Origin: Candidatus Uhrbacteria bacterium
Lineage (GTDB): Bacteria > Patescibacteria > ABY1 > SG8-24 > UBA9934
Direction: 5' to 3'
NCBI GenBank assembly: GCA_018664485.1
Contig: JABJOE010000007.1
Span: 1-64,000, forward strand
Length of the DNA: 64,000 nt
This document shows positions 33,816-42,329 of the stretch, piece after piece (within the stretch, counting starts at the first letter, position 1; each line of letters opens with the position of its first letter). The notes beneath the pieces were generated by a model that was given only the letters and a program-made list of their open reading frames with translations, was not told where the DNA came from and made no database searches. The position numbers and the translations under genes are program-made.

Positions 33816-35624
33816 TTATACGTCCAGTCCGCGCTCTATTGCCTTTTGAGACTGCCGAGCCTCAGCATCAGCGCGAGCCCAATGATATTGATTGTGGTTA
33901 ACAAATTTCAGCATATCCGTCTGATTCAGCCACGGAGCCTTCTCACGGAGAGCTATATCGATCTTCTGACAGACACGACGATAGTTTGGATGCCCCTGCG
34001 CTACCGTACGGAGCTCAAGCAAATGCTGAGCTTCACGCAGATTCATTCCAATTGAAAAACGAATATTGTGACCAAATAGTACTACGTATTCAGCAACTTT
34101 CGGCCCTAGAGTCTGCTCAATCTGATCATACAAATCGCTCACCTCACGTTCAAGTGCGATACATGCATCTTTCATTCCGATAATATCAACGTCCTCTGGA
34201 ATAACAAATCCCAAATGTGGATTTGGACGCTGCCACTGTAAAGTACACATTCGGTGACGATGTAGGTCTCGGAAAACTCCAAAGTCGCAAACCATTTCTG
34301 TAAAAATCGGATACCCATGTTCAAAACCACGAACAGCACGATCACGCCTAATCTCACGACTTCCAACTGCATTGTGAAGAAGCTTATAGAATGTTTCGTC
34401 AGGCAAAGCCACGATCAACGACATTAATGCTTGATAATCAGTACGTGCATACGGGAAATATGCTGCAGCCAACATATGTTCTGCACCAACACGATCACGA
34501 GTGATTACGTTTGGCGTATTCATCACAACCACTTCTTCGCGCGACCCTCCCCACACAAGTGCCTCGGGAAGATACGTTCGCATATCCTCCACCATCTGGC
34601 GATCGACATCCATCCAAAACTTCACACCACCACGGTCAGCACGCTTAACGTACTTTGGAATGACCTTGTTCAAGGTGTCGTGCAGACGGTTTGCAATATC
34701 TTTAAATTCATTTCGCCCTTCCGAATACAGCCGCTTCAATAAATGCTCAAAAGTACGACCGTTAGCCACCATGGCCACATTCGTCAAAGTCGCAGCAGGC
34801 AAGAAAATTCGTGCCGTATCACAAGCGCGAGTGCGAATATCAAATGTATATGATCGTTTGAAGGCCTTACGTTGCTTGTCGTCATCCAACTGATCAAATC
34901 TGTACTTGGTGTCATCATTCGGCTTTAGAGCGTACTCGACCTCCTCAATGGGCTTGAGGCCCTTGTAATACTCCTGGAGCTTGTGCGCCAAATCGACATA
35001 CAACTCAAAACAACGATCCATCACATCTATGTACTTTCCAGCCAGAGGTGAATTCATGATCGCTGGATCACGATAGTAGTACCAGTTATCAGTAATAGGA
35101 TCTTTTTCCGTGTACAAAACGTATCGACTGGACTGCTCAATATATGCTCCCAATCGTCTATCTTCGATCATCTTTGTAGCAACGTTTGAAACTGAGTTGA
35201 AAAGTACTGTCGAGAATTCCAACTCCTGCACCGAATCATCTCCGTACTGAATCAAAATTCGCTCAATCAATCTATCCAACTTTCCTTCCCGCAATCCACC
35301 AATCTCCACACCGAGTTCTTTTGCTTCTTTTTCGTCCGTTACAAGAAACTCTTTTACCAAAACATCAATGATGGTTCCTGGAATTCGACTCTGTCGTGCA
35401 AGCATCGCTCCTACCAATCCTGAAAGCTTACGTCCGTCGATTGCCGTAATGTTACTTTCCGGTGAAAGAAAGAACGGTCGAGCCATCTCAAACACTTTCT
35501 CTAAAATAAATGAACGATACGGCAACGTCTGCCCATCCCCCATACAGACCACTCGCTCTCCGGTTTCTTGATCCACAAAAACAGCACAACGATCATTTAG
35601 TTCTAGATTCTCGATTGGTTGCAT
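33816..35624 (-). CDS. thyX: Tandem-domain FAD-dependent thymidylate synthase
   Basis: 602 aa, about twice or more the length of a single ThyX. Methylates dUMP to dTMP with methylene-tetrahydrofolate and FAD. Each half carries the ThyX helical pattern ending in N-x-R-x4-HLL-x-R (NGRTFEHLLKRL near 290-305; NLREAQHLLELR near 528). The signature RHRxxSxxExSxRY is split: residues 155-168 read DRR....IEQSSRY, keeping ExSxRY, while 456-464 read RHRMCTLQW, keeping RHR. Lies beside DHFR, dcd, dCMP deaminase, dut and tmk. Confidence 0.85.
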   Translation of the reverse strand: MQPIENLELNDRCAVFVDQETGERVVCMGDGQTLPYRSFILEKVFEMARPFFLSPESNITAIDGRKLSGLVGAMLARQSRIPGTIIDVLVKEFLVTDEKEAKELGVEIGGLREGKLDRLIERILIQYGDDSVQELEFSTVLFNSVSNVATKMIEDRRLGAYIEQSSRYVLYTEKDPITDNWYYYRDPAIMNSPLAGKYIDVMDRCFELYVDLAHKLQEYYKGLKPIEEVEYALKPNDDTKYRFDQLDDDKQRKAFKRSYTFDIRTRACDTARIFLPAATLTNVAMVANGRTFEHLLKRLYSEGRNEFKDIANRLHDTLNKVIPKYVKRADRGGVKFWMDVDRQMVEDMRTYLPEALVWGGSREEVVVMNTPNVITRDRVGAEHMLAAAYFPYARTDYQALMSLIVALPDETFYKLLHNAVGSREIRRDRAVRGFEHGYPIFTEMVCDFGVFRDLHRHRMCTLQWQRPNPHLGFVIPEDVDIIGMKDACIALEREVSDLYDQIEQTLGPKVAEYVVLFGHNIRFSIGMNLREAQHLLELRTVAQGHPNYRRVCQKIDIALREKAPWLNQTDMLKFVNHNQYHWARADAEARQSQKAIERGLDV

Positions 35625-35676
35625 AGAGGAGGTTTATTCTAGTTACGTTTTGTGGTGTATGAAGATAGGTTCGTAT

Positions 35677-35888
35677 GATGTCGGCGCCGGAACCGCCAGG
35701 CGGAGCCTGGTCCGGCTACGCCGGATACTTCACGATACAGTGTCGAGGAGCGGAGCCGCTATATGTAATTACGCTCTGTGTTGGATGTAATGTCTGTGCG
35801 CAGGATGTCGGCGCCGGAGCCGTACCTAATGTACGGTGACCAGATGACAGGCTCCTGTAAACAGGCAGTGCGCCATCACGGAGAGTAA
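35677..35888 (+). repeat. GC-rich hairpin array with GTAC element, copy E
   Basis: The gap between thyX and dut is 414 bases. Two 19-base direct repeats (GATGTCGGCGCCGGAACCG at 35677-35695 and the same with GAGCCG ending at 35804-35822) enclose hairpins CCAGGC/GCCTGG, TCCGGC/GCCGGA and AGCGG/CCGCT. After the second repeat comes CCGTAC-CTAAT-GTACGG (35820-35836) followed by TGACC, the apex of the GTAC family. Two short ORFs of 53 and 27 codons both begin MSAPEP in the repeats, probably by chance. 35889-36020 holds only a TGGGA/TCCCA hairpin (35941-35955) that I can see. Confidence 0.5.
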
Positions 35889-36021
35889 TTAAGAAAGAAA
35901 GAGGCTATCGTGCAAGCATGGCGCGCGACAACCTCCCCAGTGGGAATGACTCCCAACAACACTTTAGGGAATCGAGCCGAGTCCTTCAACTTTACTTGTG
36001 GATGAGTCTAAATTTTCGCTG

Positions 36022-36030
36022 TGCTAAAAT
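36022..36030 (+). promoter_or_regulatory. Extended -10 of dut
   Basis: TGCTAAAAT; the hexamer (36025-36030) ends eight bases before the dut ATG at 36039. No clear -35. Confidence 0.55.
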
Positions 36031-36038
36031 GCGCTCAT

Positions 36039-36470
36039 ATGAATATTCGCTTTCGCCGCGTCCATAAAGACGCCACAATTCCCGCGTACAAAACACCAGG
36101 TGCCGTTGCCTTTGACCTCGCTATAGTTGAGGACGTATCGATTGAGCCACGTAGCTTTATAATGGCTAGGACCGGTCTTGTAATTGAAGTGCCGGAGGGT
36201 CATGCCCTCATCCTCGCATCTCGATCATCCAATCCAGGAAAAAAAGGAATTGATCTTGCAAACAGTATCGGTGTCATCGATCAGGATTATTCAGGACCTA
36301 AAGATGAGATCCATCTGCTTCTGGAAAATATTACAGACGAGACAGTAACCCTTTCCGCTGGCGACCGTGTATCACAAGGAATGATCATTCCTGTGATCCG
36401 CCCAACGTTTGAGGAAGCTGATGAACTCGCGCTTGAGAGTCGTGGAGGCTTTGGAACGACGGGTGCGTAA
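36039..36470 (+). CDS. dut: dUTP diphosphatase
   Basis: 143 aa from the ATG at 36039, chosen since the -10 lies just upstream and the family begins here. Splits dUTP into dUMP and pyrophosphate, keeping uracil out of DNA and feeding ThyX. Trimeric dUTPase motifs: PGAVAFDLA (motif 1), ASRSSNPGKKGI (2), NSIGVIDQDYSG (3), and the glycine-rich tail RGGFGTTG (5). Confidence 0.9.
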   Translation: MNIRFRRVHKDATIPAYKTPGAVAFDLAIVEDVSIEPRSFIMARTGLVIEVPEGHALILASRSSNPGKKGIDLANSIGVIDQDYSGPKDEIHLLLENITDETVTLSAGDRVSQGMIIPVIRPTFEEADELALESRGGFGTTGA

Positions 36471-36511
36471 ACTACCCCACCACAGGACTCAATAACAAAT
36501 AGATAGAAAGC

Positions 36512-36520
36512 TGGTATAAT
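36512..36520 (+). promoter_or_regulatory. Extended -10 of tmk
   Basis: TGGTATAAT, a perfect extended -10, ends eight bases before the tmk ATG at 36529. A leaderless mRNA is predicted. Confidence 0.7.
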
Positions 36521-36528
36521 TAAAGTGC

Positions 36529-37194
36529 ATGAAGGGTCGGCTTATCGTAATTGATGGAACAGATGGATCTGGAAAAGCTACCCAGACTCAGCTTTTAGTG
36601 GACCGCTTTAAAGCTGAAAACCTTCCAGTCGAGACAATCTCCTTTCCCCAGTACGGGACAAAGAGTGCCGGCTCGGTTGAAGAGTATTTAAGTGGAAAAT
36701 ACGGAAGTGCCTACGAGGTCACTGGATATCAAGCGTCTGTACTATTTGCAGTTGATAGATTCGACGCTTCATTTCAAATAAGAAAATGGCTCGAAGATGG
36801 CATCAACGTAATAACAGATCGATACGTTGGTGCAAATATGGGACACCAAGGGTCAAAGATAACCGACCCAGATAAACGGAAAGACTTCTTTGCCTGGGAA
36901 ATGGAATTTGAACATGAACTGATGGGAATTCCAAAGCCAGATATAAATCTCATATTACATGTACCATCGGAAACCGCTCAAACGCTCATGGAAGGTCGTG
37001 AGCTTAAAAGCAATCTAGACAAAGACATTCATGAAGAGAATGCTCAACATCTAAAAGATGCCGAGCAAGCATATCTAGACATGACAAAACAATTCGATTC
37101 GTTCCAACTTATAGACTGCGTAGAAAATGGAGAATTGTTAGACCGCGAAAATATTCATAAAAAAATCTGGGGCGCTATCAAAAACTATATCTAA
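36529..37194 (+). CDS. tmk: Thymidylate kinase
   Basis: 221 aa. Phosphorylates dTMP to dTDP with ATP. The P-loop reads DGTDGSGKATQTQLL (about 9-23), the nucleotide-binding TDRYVGANMGHQ is at about 95-106, and a lid region follows near 150. Three bases before the next membrane protein gene. It completes the dTTP route encoded between 32 and 37 kb. Confidence 0.9.
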   Translation: MKGRLIVIDGTDGSGKATQTQLLVDRFKAENLPVETISFPQYGTKSAGSVEEYLSGKYGSAYEVTGYQASVLFAVDRFDASFQIRKWLEDGINVITDRYVGANMGHQGSKITDPDKRKDFFAWEMEFEHELMGIPKPDINLILHVPSETAQTLMEGRELKSNLDKDIHEENAQHLKDAEQAYLDMTKQFDSFQLIDCVENGELLDRENIHKKIWGAIKNYI

Positions 37195-37197
37195 ACT

Positions 37198-38082
37198 ATG
37201 GCAAAACTCATTTCCATCGGACAAATCATCGACCGCACCTGGGAGATCTACTCCACAAACTTCAAATCACTCATGAAGATCTCAATGTGGGCGTTCCTTG
37301 TTGGTATCTTCGTTATTATACGACTTCTACTACTCCCAAGCGGAGAGACTGCAGCGATCCAAGAGATAATGGGAACCAACCCTGAACAGACTCTCATCAT
37401 CGGTTTTGCTATCGCAGTCGCTATTTCTATATTCGCTATCCCAATTACATCAATCTGGGTCTACATGAACCTAGTTCGCGGAGTCGACAACAGTATCGCG
37501 AAGAAAAAATACTCTACAAAAGAACTTGGCCGACAGTCATGGCGTGATTTCCTCCCATACCTATGGGTGATGATCCTTAAAAATATCGCAAACGTTCTTC
37601 CGATCCTACTGATCGTTCCAGGAGCTATCCTGCTCATTCTGTCACTGATGTATAACGGAGTTGCTATCAATTCAATTGGCCTACTTCTCACATTCCTTGG
37701 AACTGTAGCAGCACTCGTCATGGTAATTTGGCTTGGAGTGCGCCTTACATTTGCTGGATACGCAATGCTTCTTGACGGTAAGGGTGGACTCACTTCGCTC
37801 AAAGAATCTTTCCGCGTAACAGAAGGTCGTTTCTGGGCATCTCTGTGGCGAATTATTATTCCAAAGCTCGTATTTGGTTCCGGAGTATTGGTTGCAGAGA
37901 TTCTACTCGGACTTATTCTTCCGCTCCTTGTTGGAAGCCTCTACAACCTCGGTCCTACTTTCGGACTTTACGCTGGCCTAACAATTACAGTAGCGCTTAC
38001 AACTGGACTCCGAGTTCTATACCCACCTCTTTTCATCATCGCTGATGAACTTCTATATGGTAGCCTCAAGCAAACAAGATAG
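37198..38082 (+). CDS. Multi-pass membrane protein (paralogue 1)
   Basis: 294 aa with about six hydrophobic segments. The opening ISIGQIIDRTWEIYSTNFKS and later LPILLIVPGAILLIL resemble YciC/DUF975-like and glycerophosphodiesterase membrane-domain proteins. Also LTSLKESFRVTEGRFWASLWR, a pattern matched in the next gene (IKESVKLTKGKTWVLIRR). Function unknown; it may help insert or sort membrane proteins. Co-transcribed with tmk. Confidence 0.6.
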   Translation: MAKLISIGQIIDRTWEIYSTNFKSLMKISMWAFLVGIFVIIRLLLLPSGETAAIQEIMGTNPEQTLIIGFAIAVAISIFAIPITSIWVYMNLVRGVDNSIAKKKYSTKELGRQSWRDFLPYLWVMILKNIANVLPILLIVPGAILLILSLMYNGVAINSIGLLLTFLGTVAALVMVIWLGVRLTFAGYAMLLDGKGGLTSLKESFRVTEGRFWASLWRIIIPKLVFGSGVLVAEILLGLILPLLVGSLYNLGPTFGLYAGLTITVALTTGLRVLYPPLFIIADELLYGSLKQTR

Positions 38083-38821
38083 TCATAGCTCAAAGCGGAA
38101 TGAGCCCATTGGCGTAGCTAACCTAGTTCGGGATAGCTGGCACCTATACCTACGCCACGCGCGAACCTTCATTGGATACAGTGCGTGGCTTTTGGTTCCA
38201 ATGGCAATCTCCGTATTGCTCTCACTCGCTTTTGGTTCCACCGACACAATGGACATTGCCCAAGCGGTGAACGGAACTCTTGGACTTGTAATTGGTACTT
38301 GGCTCACAATTGTTTTTATAAAAATCATCCCGCTGCTTCGTGATAAAAAACGACTTCGACCTCGTGCTATTAGCAAGCAAGCCTGGAAACTTTTCATCCC
38401 CTATCTTTTCCTCTCGGTAATCATCAATGTTCTAACGGGAATAGGTATCGTACTTTTCTTAATCCCCGGGTTCATCGTGATCGCACGATTAAGCTATGCG
38501 CAGATTCTGATAGTCCGTAAAAAGATCGACCCACTTGCTGCCATCAAAGAAAGTGTGAAGCTGACAAAAGGAAAAACATGGGTACTGATTCGACGGCTCG
38601 TTGGAGGTATAGTAATGATCGGCCTTCCCTACGCGCTCCTGTCGATATTCATCGCCGTTGCCTTTGCGAGCATGCGCAGCCTCGATCTCTTAACATTTTT
38701 CACGCAAACACAACCAACTCTACTTGAAATCGTTTCTTTCCAGCTTTTAGACATTCTATTTATCCCAATCTTCCTTATATACTGGGTATCAATGTTTCGA
38801 GATATTGAGCAAAAAGCCTAA
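38057..38821 (+). CDS. Multi-pass membrane protein (paralogue 2)
   Basis: 254 aa from the ATG at 38057, overlapping the previous gene by 26 bases. About six hydrophobic segments. IGVANLVRDSWHLYLRHART and LIPGFIVIARLSYAQILIV match the layout of the preceding gene, so the two look like diverged tandem duplicates. No enzyme motif. A start four codons earlier is possible. Confidence 0.6.
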   Translation: MVASSKQDSHSSKRNEPIGVANLVRDSWHLYLRHARTFIGYSAWLLVPMAISVLLSLAFGSTDTMDIAQAVNGTLGLVIGTWLTIVFIKIIPLLRDKKRLRPRAISKQAWKLFIPYLFLSVIINVLTGIGIVLFLIPGFIVIARLSYAQILIVRKKIDPLAAIKESVKLTKGKTWVLIRRLVGGIVMIGLPYALLSIFIAVAFASMRSLDLLTFFTQTQPTLLEIVSFQLLDILFIPIFLIYWVSMFRDIEQKA

Positions 38822-38951
38822 TAAGCCCGGGTTGATTAATACCGAATCTGCTGCTAAACTGCCCCAGAATGCATAAAGGGACATATTTCTGAGCACCCTT
38901 ATAATCTGACAGGATCTACATCTAAAACAGCACAAACGCGCAAATCCTAAT

Positions 38952-40442
38952 ATGAAGCTAGAAGTAATCATCGGCCTGGAAACCCACATTCAGCTAAAAA
39001 CAAAAAGTAAGCTTTTTTGTGGTTGCTCAAATCACGAAAGTAACACTCCGAACGCTAACGTATGCCCGGTCTGTGTTGGGCATCCGGGTACCCTTCCCGT
39101 TCCAAACGAGCAGGCAGTTCGCTGGGCTGTACTTTTAGGTCTAGCGCTTGGCGGTGAGATCACTCCTCATTCAAAGTTTGACCGTAAACATTACTTCTAC
39201 CCTGACCTTCCAAAAGCTTATCAGATTTCTCAGTTTGATTTACCGATCATGCATGACGGATCTATAGACCTGGATGTGCCCGGTGAAGACAAACCTGTAA
39301 CTATTCGAATCGAGCGACTTCACCTTGAGGAAGATGCTGCAAAAAACATTCACGGGGACGACGGAAAATCTTACGTTGACTTCAACCGTGGTGGAACGCC
39401 ACTCTGTGAGATCGTGAGTCGACCTGACATCTCGAGTGCCGCGCAAGCGAAAGCGTACATGCAAGAGCTTCGGATTATCGCGCGTACACTTGGTGTATCT
39501 GACGGGAACATGGAAAAAGGTCACCTGCGATGTGATGTCAACATTTCACTCCGACCAGAAGGTGAAGAAGTTCTATATACAAAAACAGAAATTAAAAACG
39601 TAAACTCTTTTAAAGCAGTTGAGCGTGTAATTGAATACGAGATCAAACGTCAGACCCATCTATGGGAAGCTGGCAACCCCCCTTCCGTTTTGACGACTCG
39701 CGGTTGGAATGATGCAAAACAAATTACTGAAGAGCAGCGAGTTAAAGAAGATGCTGCAGACTACCGCTATTTCCCAGAACCGGATATCCCACCGATGGAT
39801 CTGCGAGACATGGCGACAGATGCAAAGCGTCGACTACCAGAATTACCTCGTGCTAAACGAAAACGATTTGTTGAAGAATACGGATTCAAAATAGGAGATG
39901 TCCGAATGATGGTGGACGATCCGAAGCTTGCTGAGTTCACAGAGCAGGCAATGAGCGAGCTCGCAGCATGGCTCACGGCAAAGCCTGAGTTAGACGACGA
40001 GAACATCCTAGAATATAGAAAGAAGCTTGCGAAACTCACAGCTGGTTGGTTGCTAAACAAGCTGATGGGACTTCTCGGAGAACGTAAGGGTGATATTCGC
40101 ACAATGAAAGTCAATCCTGAAAACTTCGCTGAGTTCATCACGATGATCGCTGACGGAAAGCTCACTGGAAGACGAGGACTTGAAGTTCTCGGTAAGATGT
40201 TGGAAACCGGTGGAGACCCTTCAAACATTGTGGAAGATCTCGGAGCACAACGACTAGATGATGTAACGGCGCTCGCAACGATTGTGGAGACCGTTATTGA
40301 AGAAAACTCATCTGAGGTTGAACGCTATCGCGGTGGTGAAACGAAACTGATAAAGTTCTTCGTAGGGCAAGTCATGAAAGCGTCTCGCGGAAACGCAGAC
40401 CCTCAAACATCGGAGAAGATTTTGAAAGACAAGTTGAAGTAA
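38952..40442 (+). CDS. gatB: Asp-tRNA(Asn)/Glu-tRNA(Gln) amidotransferase subunit B
   Basis: 496 aa. Part of GatCAB, which amidates Glu-tRNA(Gln) and Asp-tRNA(Asn). The kinase-like cradle opens with IIGLETHIQLKTKSKLFCGC and a zinc pair NVCPVCVGHPG, then FYPDLPKAYQISQFD. A helical and a YqeY-like tail domain follow (about 330-496). gatA and gatC are not here. A possible -10 (TATAAT, 38900-38905) lies 46 bases upstream. Confidence 0.95.
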   Translation: MKLEVIIGLETHIQLKTKSKLFCGCSNHESNTPNANVCPVCVGHPGTLPVPNEQAVRWAVLLGLALGGEITPHSKFDRKHYFYPDLPKAYQISQFDLPIMHDGSIDLDVPGEDKPVTIRIERLHLEEDAAKNIHGDDGKSYVDFNRGGTPLCEIVSRPDISSAAQAKAYMQELRIIARTLGVSDGNMEKGHLRCDVNISLRPEGEEVLYTKTEIKNVNSFKAVERVIEYEIKRQTHLWEAGNPPSVLTTRGWNDAKQITEEQRVKEDAADYRYFPEPDIPPMDLRDMATDAKRRLPELPRAKRKRFVEEYGFKIGDVRMMVDDPKLAEFTEQAMSELAAWLTAKPELDDENILEYRKKLAKLTAGWLLNKLMGLLGERKGDIRTMKVNPENFAEFITMIADGKLTGRRGLEVLGKMLETGGDPSNIVEDLGAQRLDDVTALATIVETVIEENSSEVERYRGGETKLIKFFVGQVMKASRGNADPQTSEKILKDKLK

Positions 40443-40443
40443 T

Positions 40444-40848
40444 ATGCGTCGTGTTGCACTAATCACATTGATCGACAGGCATGGTAACTATCTTCTTCAA
40501 CATCGTGATGAAGGTATAAAGACCCTTCCAGGCTATTGGGCATTCTTCGGTGGAAAAATTGAAGAAAACGAAACACCAGAAGAGGCGATGTATCGAGAAA
40601 CAAAAGAGGAACTAGGAATATCTTTAGTAGATCCAAAGTTCGTACTCGAAACAACATTTTATGATAAGTACGTACCAAAAGGAAAGAAATGGGTATGGAT
40701 TGCGTACGCCGAAAAACAAACTCAAATTGTATTAGGTGAAGGCCAGGGATACGGTTACTTCACGCTTGATGAGATTCGAAAAATGAAAGTAATCGATCAT
40801 GATATAGAAACATTCGAAGCGATACATGAATTTGTAAACAAAAACTAA
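40444..40848 (+). CDS. Nudix hydrolase (MutT-like)
   Basis: 134 aa. The Nudix box GGKIEENETPEEAMYRETKE, continuing ELGI, matches Gx5Ex7REUxEExGU exactly. Hydrolyses a nucleoside diphosphate linked to another group; 8-oxo-dGTP cleansing is possible but the substrate cannot be read. Starts two bases after gatB and ends at a terminator. Confidence 0.85.
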   Translation: MRRVALITLIDRHGNYLLQHRDEGIKTLPGYWAFFGGKIEENETPEEAMYRETKEELGISLVDPKFVLETTFYDKYVPKGKKWVWIAYAEKQTQIVLGEGQGYGYFTLDEIRKMKVIDHDIETFEAIHEFVNKN

Positions 40849-40859
40849 AGTAAATAAAG

Positions 40860-40880
40860 CAGCCCGCAAGGGCTGTTTTA
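40860..40880 (+). terminator. Terminator of gatB-Nudix
   Basis: CAGCCC-GCAA-GGGCTG (40860-40875), then TTTTATTATT. Confidence 0.85.
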
Positions 40881-40883
40881 TTA

Positions 40884-40912
40884 TTGACAAGCGTTTGCTG
40901 AACTGATAGATT
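40884..40912 (+). promoter_or_regulatory. Promoter of the 27-residue peptide gene
   Basis: TTGACA (40884-40889), 17 bases, TAGATT (40907-40912), directly behind the previous terminator. Confidence 0.75.
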
Positions 40913-40953
40913 CTTATCTGACCTTACTTCACCTTCACCGAAAGGAGTTCGAC

Positions 40954-41037
40954 ATGGATCCATACATAATCGCCCTCGTATTCTGTTTCGGACCTACGAT
41001 CGCAACAATACTCTGGCTACTCCTAGATGACGACTAA
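40954..41037 (+). CDS. 27-residue membrane micropeptide
   Basis: Reads MDPYIIALVFCFGP then TIATILWLLLDDD. An almost unbroken hydrophobic helix is capped by three Asp. AAAGGAG lies seven bases upstream of the ATG. Promoter, strong ribosome site and terminator frame it exactly, so it is probably a real gene. A membrane-inserted regulator or type I toxin-like peptide are options; the acidic tail argues against a classical toxin. Confidence 0.6.
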   Translation: MDPYIIALVFCFGPTIATILWLLLDDD

Positions 41038-41062
41038 ACGAGCAAAGCGCTCAACAGATCTC

Positions 41063-41088
41063 GCCCATCCCTCCGTAGATGGGCTTTT
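41063..41088 (+). terminator. Terminator of the micropeptide gene
   Basis: GCCCATC (41063-41069) pairs with GATGGGC (41078-41084), then TTTT. Confidence 0.8.
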
Positions 41089-41093
41089 GTGCT

Positions 41094-41888
41094 TTATAGA
41101 AAATCATTCACTTCCTCCATGGCCTCTTTAAATCCTTCTACCCATACGATTCGATCATCGCGCTTGAACCATGTCGTCTGTCGCTTCGCGTAATGACGCG
41201 TCTCCAACTTGACGACTGCAATTGCATCACGCAGTTTTAAATATCCGTCAAAGAAAGCACAGATCTGCCTGTAACCGATTCCGGTCATCGCCTTTGTCTC
41301 ACAGCCATACTTATCGCGAAGTCCGCGCACCTCATCAACTAGACCTTCTGCAATCATCTTATCAACTCGCGCGTCGATGCGATCGTACACAACTTCTCGG
41401 TCAATCATGATTCCCAGTTGCAATGCATCATACTTCGGCTCCCCCATTGTTTTTTCAAACGTGAAGTTATCAATCACTCCTTGAACATATAAACCAGTTC
41501 CTCCAACAAGCATCGGAACATTCCCACGTTTTAAAATCTCTTCGATTTTTTTCTCTGCATATTCTTTAAAGTCGGCTGCCGTGAAGTGCTCATCTGGATT
41601 CACAAGATCAAGCCCCCAATGTGGAATACCCTCAACCGTAAGCGACTTCTCACTAAACAACTCTGAGATATTCTTATTCTTTTGCCCCTGCCTCTCAATA
41701 GCTAAATCACTCTTCGATTTTTCCCCCACAGGCTTAGCGGTCCCTATATCCATTCCGCGGTAGACAGTGCGTGAATCTGCGGCGATGATCTCACCACCGA
41801 TCTCTTTTGCTATTTGGATACCCAAACTAGACTTCCCGCTGGCGGTAAGGCCTACAACAGCTAGTATTTTTGGCAATTTCTTAGACAT
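41094..41888 (-). CDS. miaA: tRNA dimethylallyltransferase
   Basis: 264 aa, shorter than the 300-320 of most relatives. Adds the dimethylallyl group to A37 of tRNAs that read UNN codons. P-loop VVGLTASGKSSLG, then ADSRTVYRGMDIGTAKP and the prenyl-binding VGGTGLYVQGVIDNF. A stretch of about 28 residues (GEKSKSDLAIERQG and on) is inserted before GIPHWGLD. The tail has the tRNA-contacting KAMTGIGYRQ and TRHYAKRQTTWFKRD. Leaderless promoter upstream. Confidence 0.93.
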   Translation of the reverse strand: MSKKLPKILAVVGLTASGKSSLGIQIAKEIGGEIIAADSRTVYRGMDIGTAKPVGEKSKSDLAIERQGQKNKNISELFSEKSLTVEGIPHWGLDLVNPDEHFTAADFKEYAEKKIEEILKRGNVPMLVGGTGLYVQGVIDNFTFEKTMGEPKYDALQLGIMIDREVVYDRIDARVDKMIAEGLVDEVRGLRDKYGCETKAMTGIGYRQICAFFDGYLKLRDAIAVVKLETRHYAKRQTTWFKRDDRIVWVEGFKEAMEEVNDFL

Positions 41889-41896
41889 TTGCGCGA

Positions 41897-41925
41897 ATGT
41901 TAGCAGTTTTCACTATTTTAATCAA
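41897..41925 (-). promoter_or_regulatory. Extended -10 promoter of miaA
   Basis: Minus strand TTGATT (41925-41920), 17 bases, TAACAT (41902-41897) with TG one base upstream of the hexamer. The -10 ends eight bases from the ATG. Confidence 0.65.
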
Positions 41926-42000
41926 CAACACCATAGACAGATCGGCGAATAGCAGCGTAAGATATATACAATAGACAAATTAAGATAATAACAAACAAAT

Positions 42001-42270
42001 ATGAGTATTTTCGATAGATTCAGACCTCGCAGCAAGGAAGAGGTATTAAAACAACGTGTTACAGATACAGCACTCGAACAAGCTCGACAAGCGAGAGATG
42101 GAGCGAATGAAGAGGCTTCTAACGCTGAAGCAGCTCCTGAAGTGCCCTACACGGAAGTTGGAGGACGAGGTCAAAGTAAAGAAGATGTACTTCGACAACG
42201 CGCTACAGATGTTGCACTAGAGCAGAACCAAGCAGCGGCAGAAGAAGCGGCTGCAAAAAGAGCTGCTTAA
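42001..42270 (+). CDS. Small Glu/Ala-rich protein with internal duplication
   Basis: 89 aa. Residues about 11-27 (SKEEVLKQRVTDTALEQ) recur at about 59-75 (SKEDVLRQRATDVALEQ) around a Gly/Pro-containing linker. Both units should be helical. No family recognised. A single-gene unit ending at a strong terminator. Confidence 0.55.
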   Translation: MSIFDRFRPRSKEEVLKQRVTDTALEQARQARDGANEEASNAEAAPEVPYTEVGGRGQSKEDVLRQRATDVALEQNQAAAEEAAAKRAA

Positions 42271-42281
42271 ACCATACATTT

Positions 42282-42309
42282 AAAAGATCGCCCGTAAGGA
42301 CGATCTTTT
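42282..42309. terminator. Terminator between the 89-aa gene and thrS
   Basis: AAAAGATCG (42282-42290) pairs with CGATCTTTT (42301-42309). The A and T arms let it act on both strands of these convergent genes. Confidence 0.7.
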
Positions 42310-42329
42310 AGTTTGAGCTAAATCAATTT

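Noticed and set aside
35678..35839. 53-codon ORF MSAPEP... with CVGCNVC in the thyX-dut gap
   Set aside because: It runs through the hairpin array and direct repeats, has no ribosome site, and the repeated MSAPEP start follows from the repeated DNA. Kept only as a remark.
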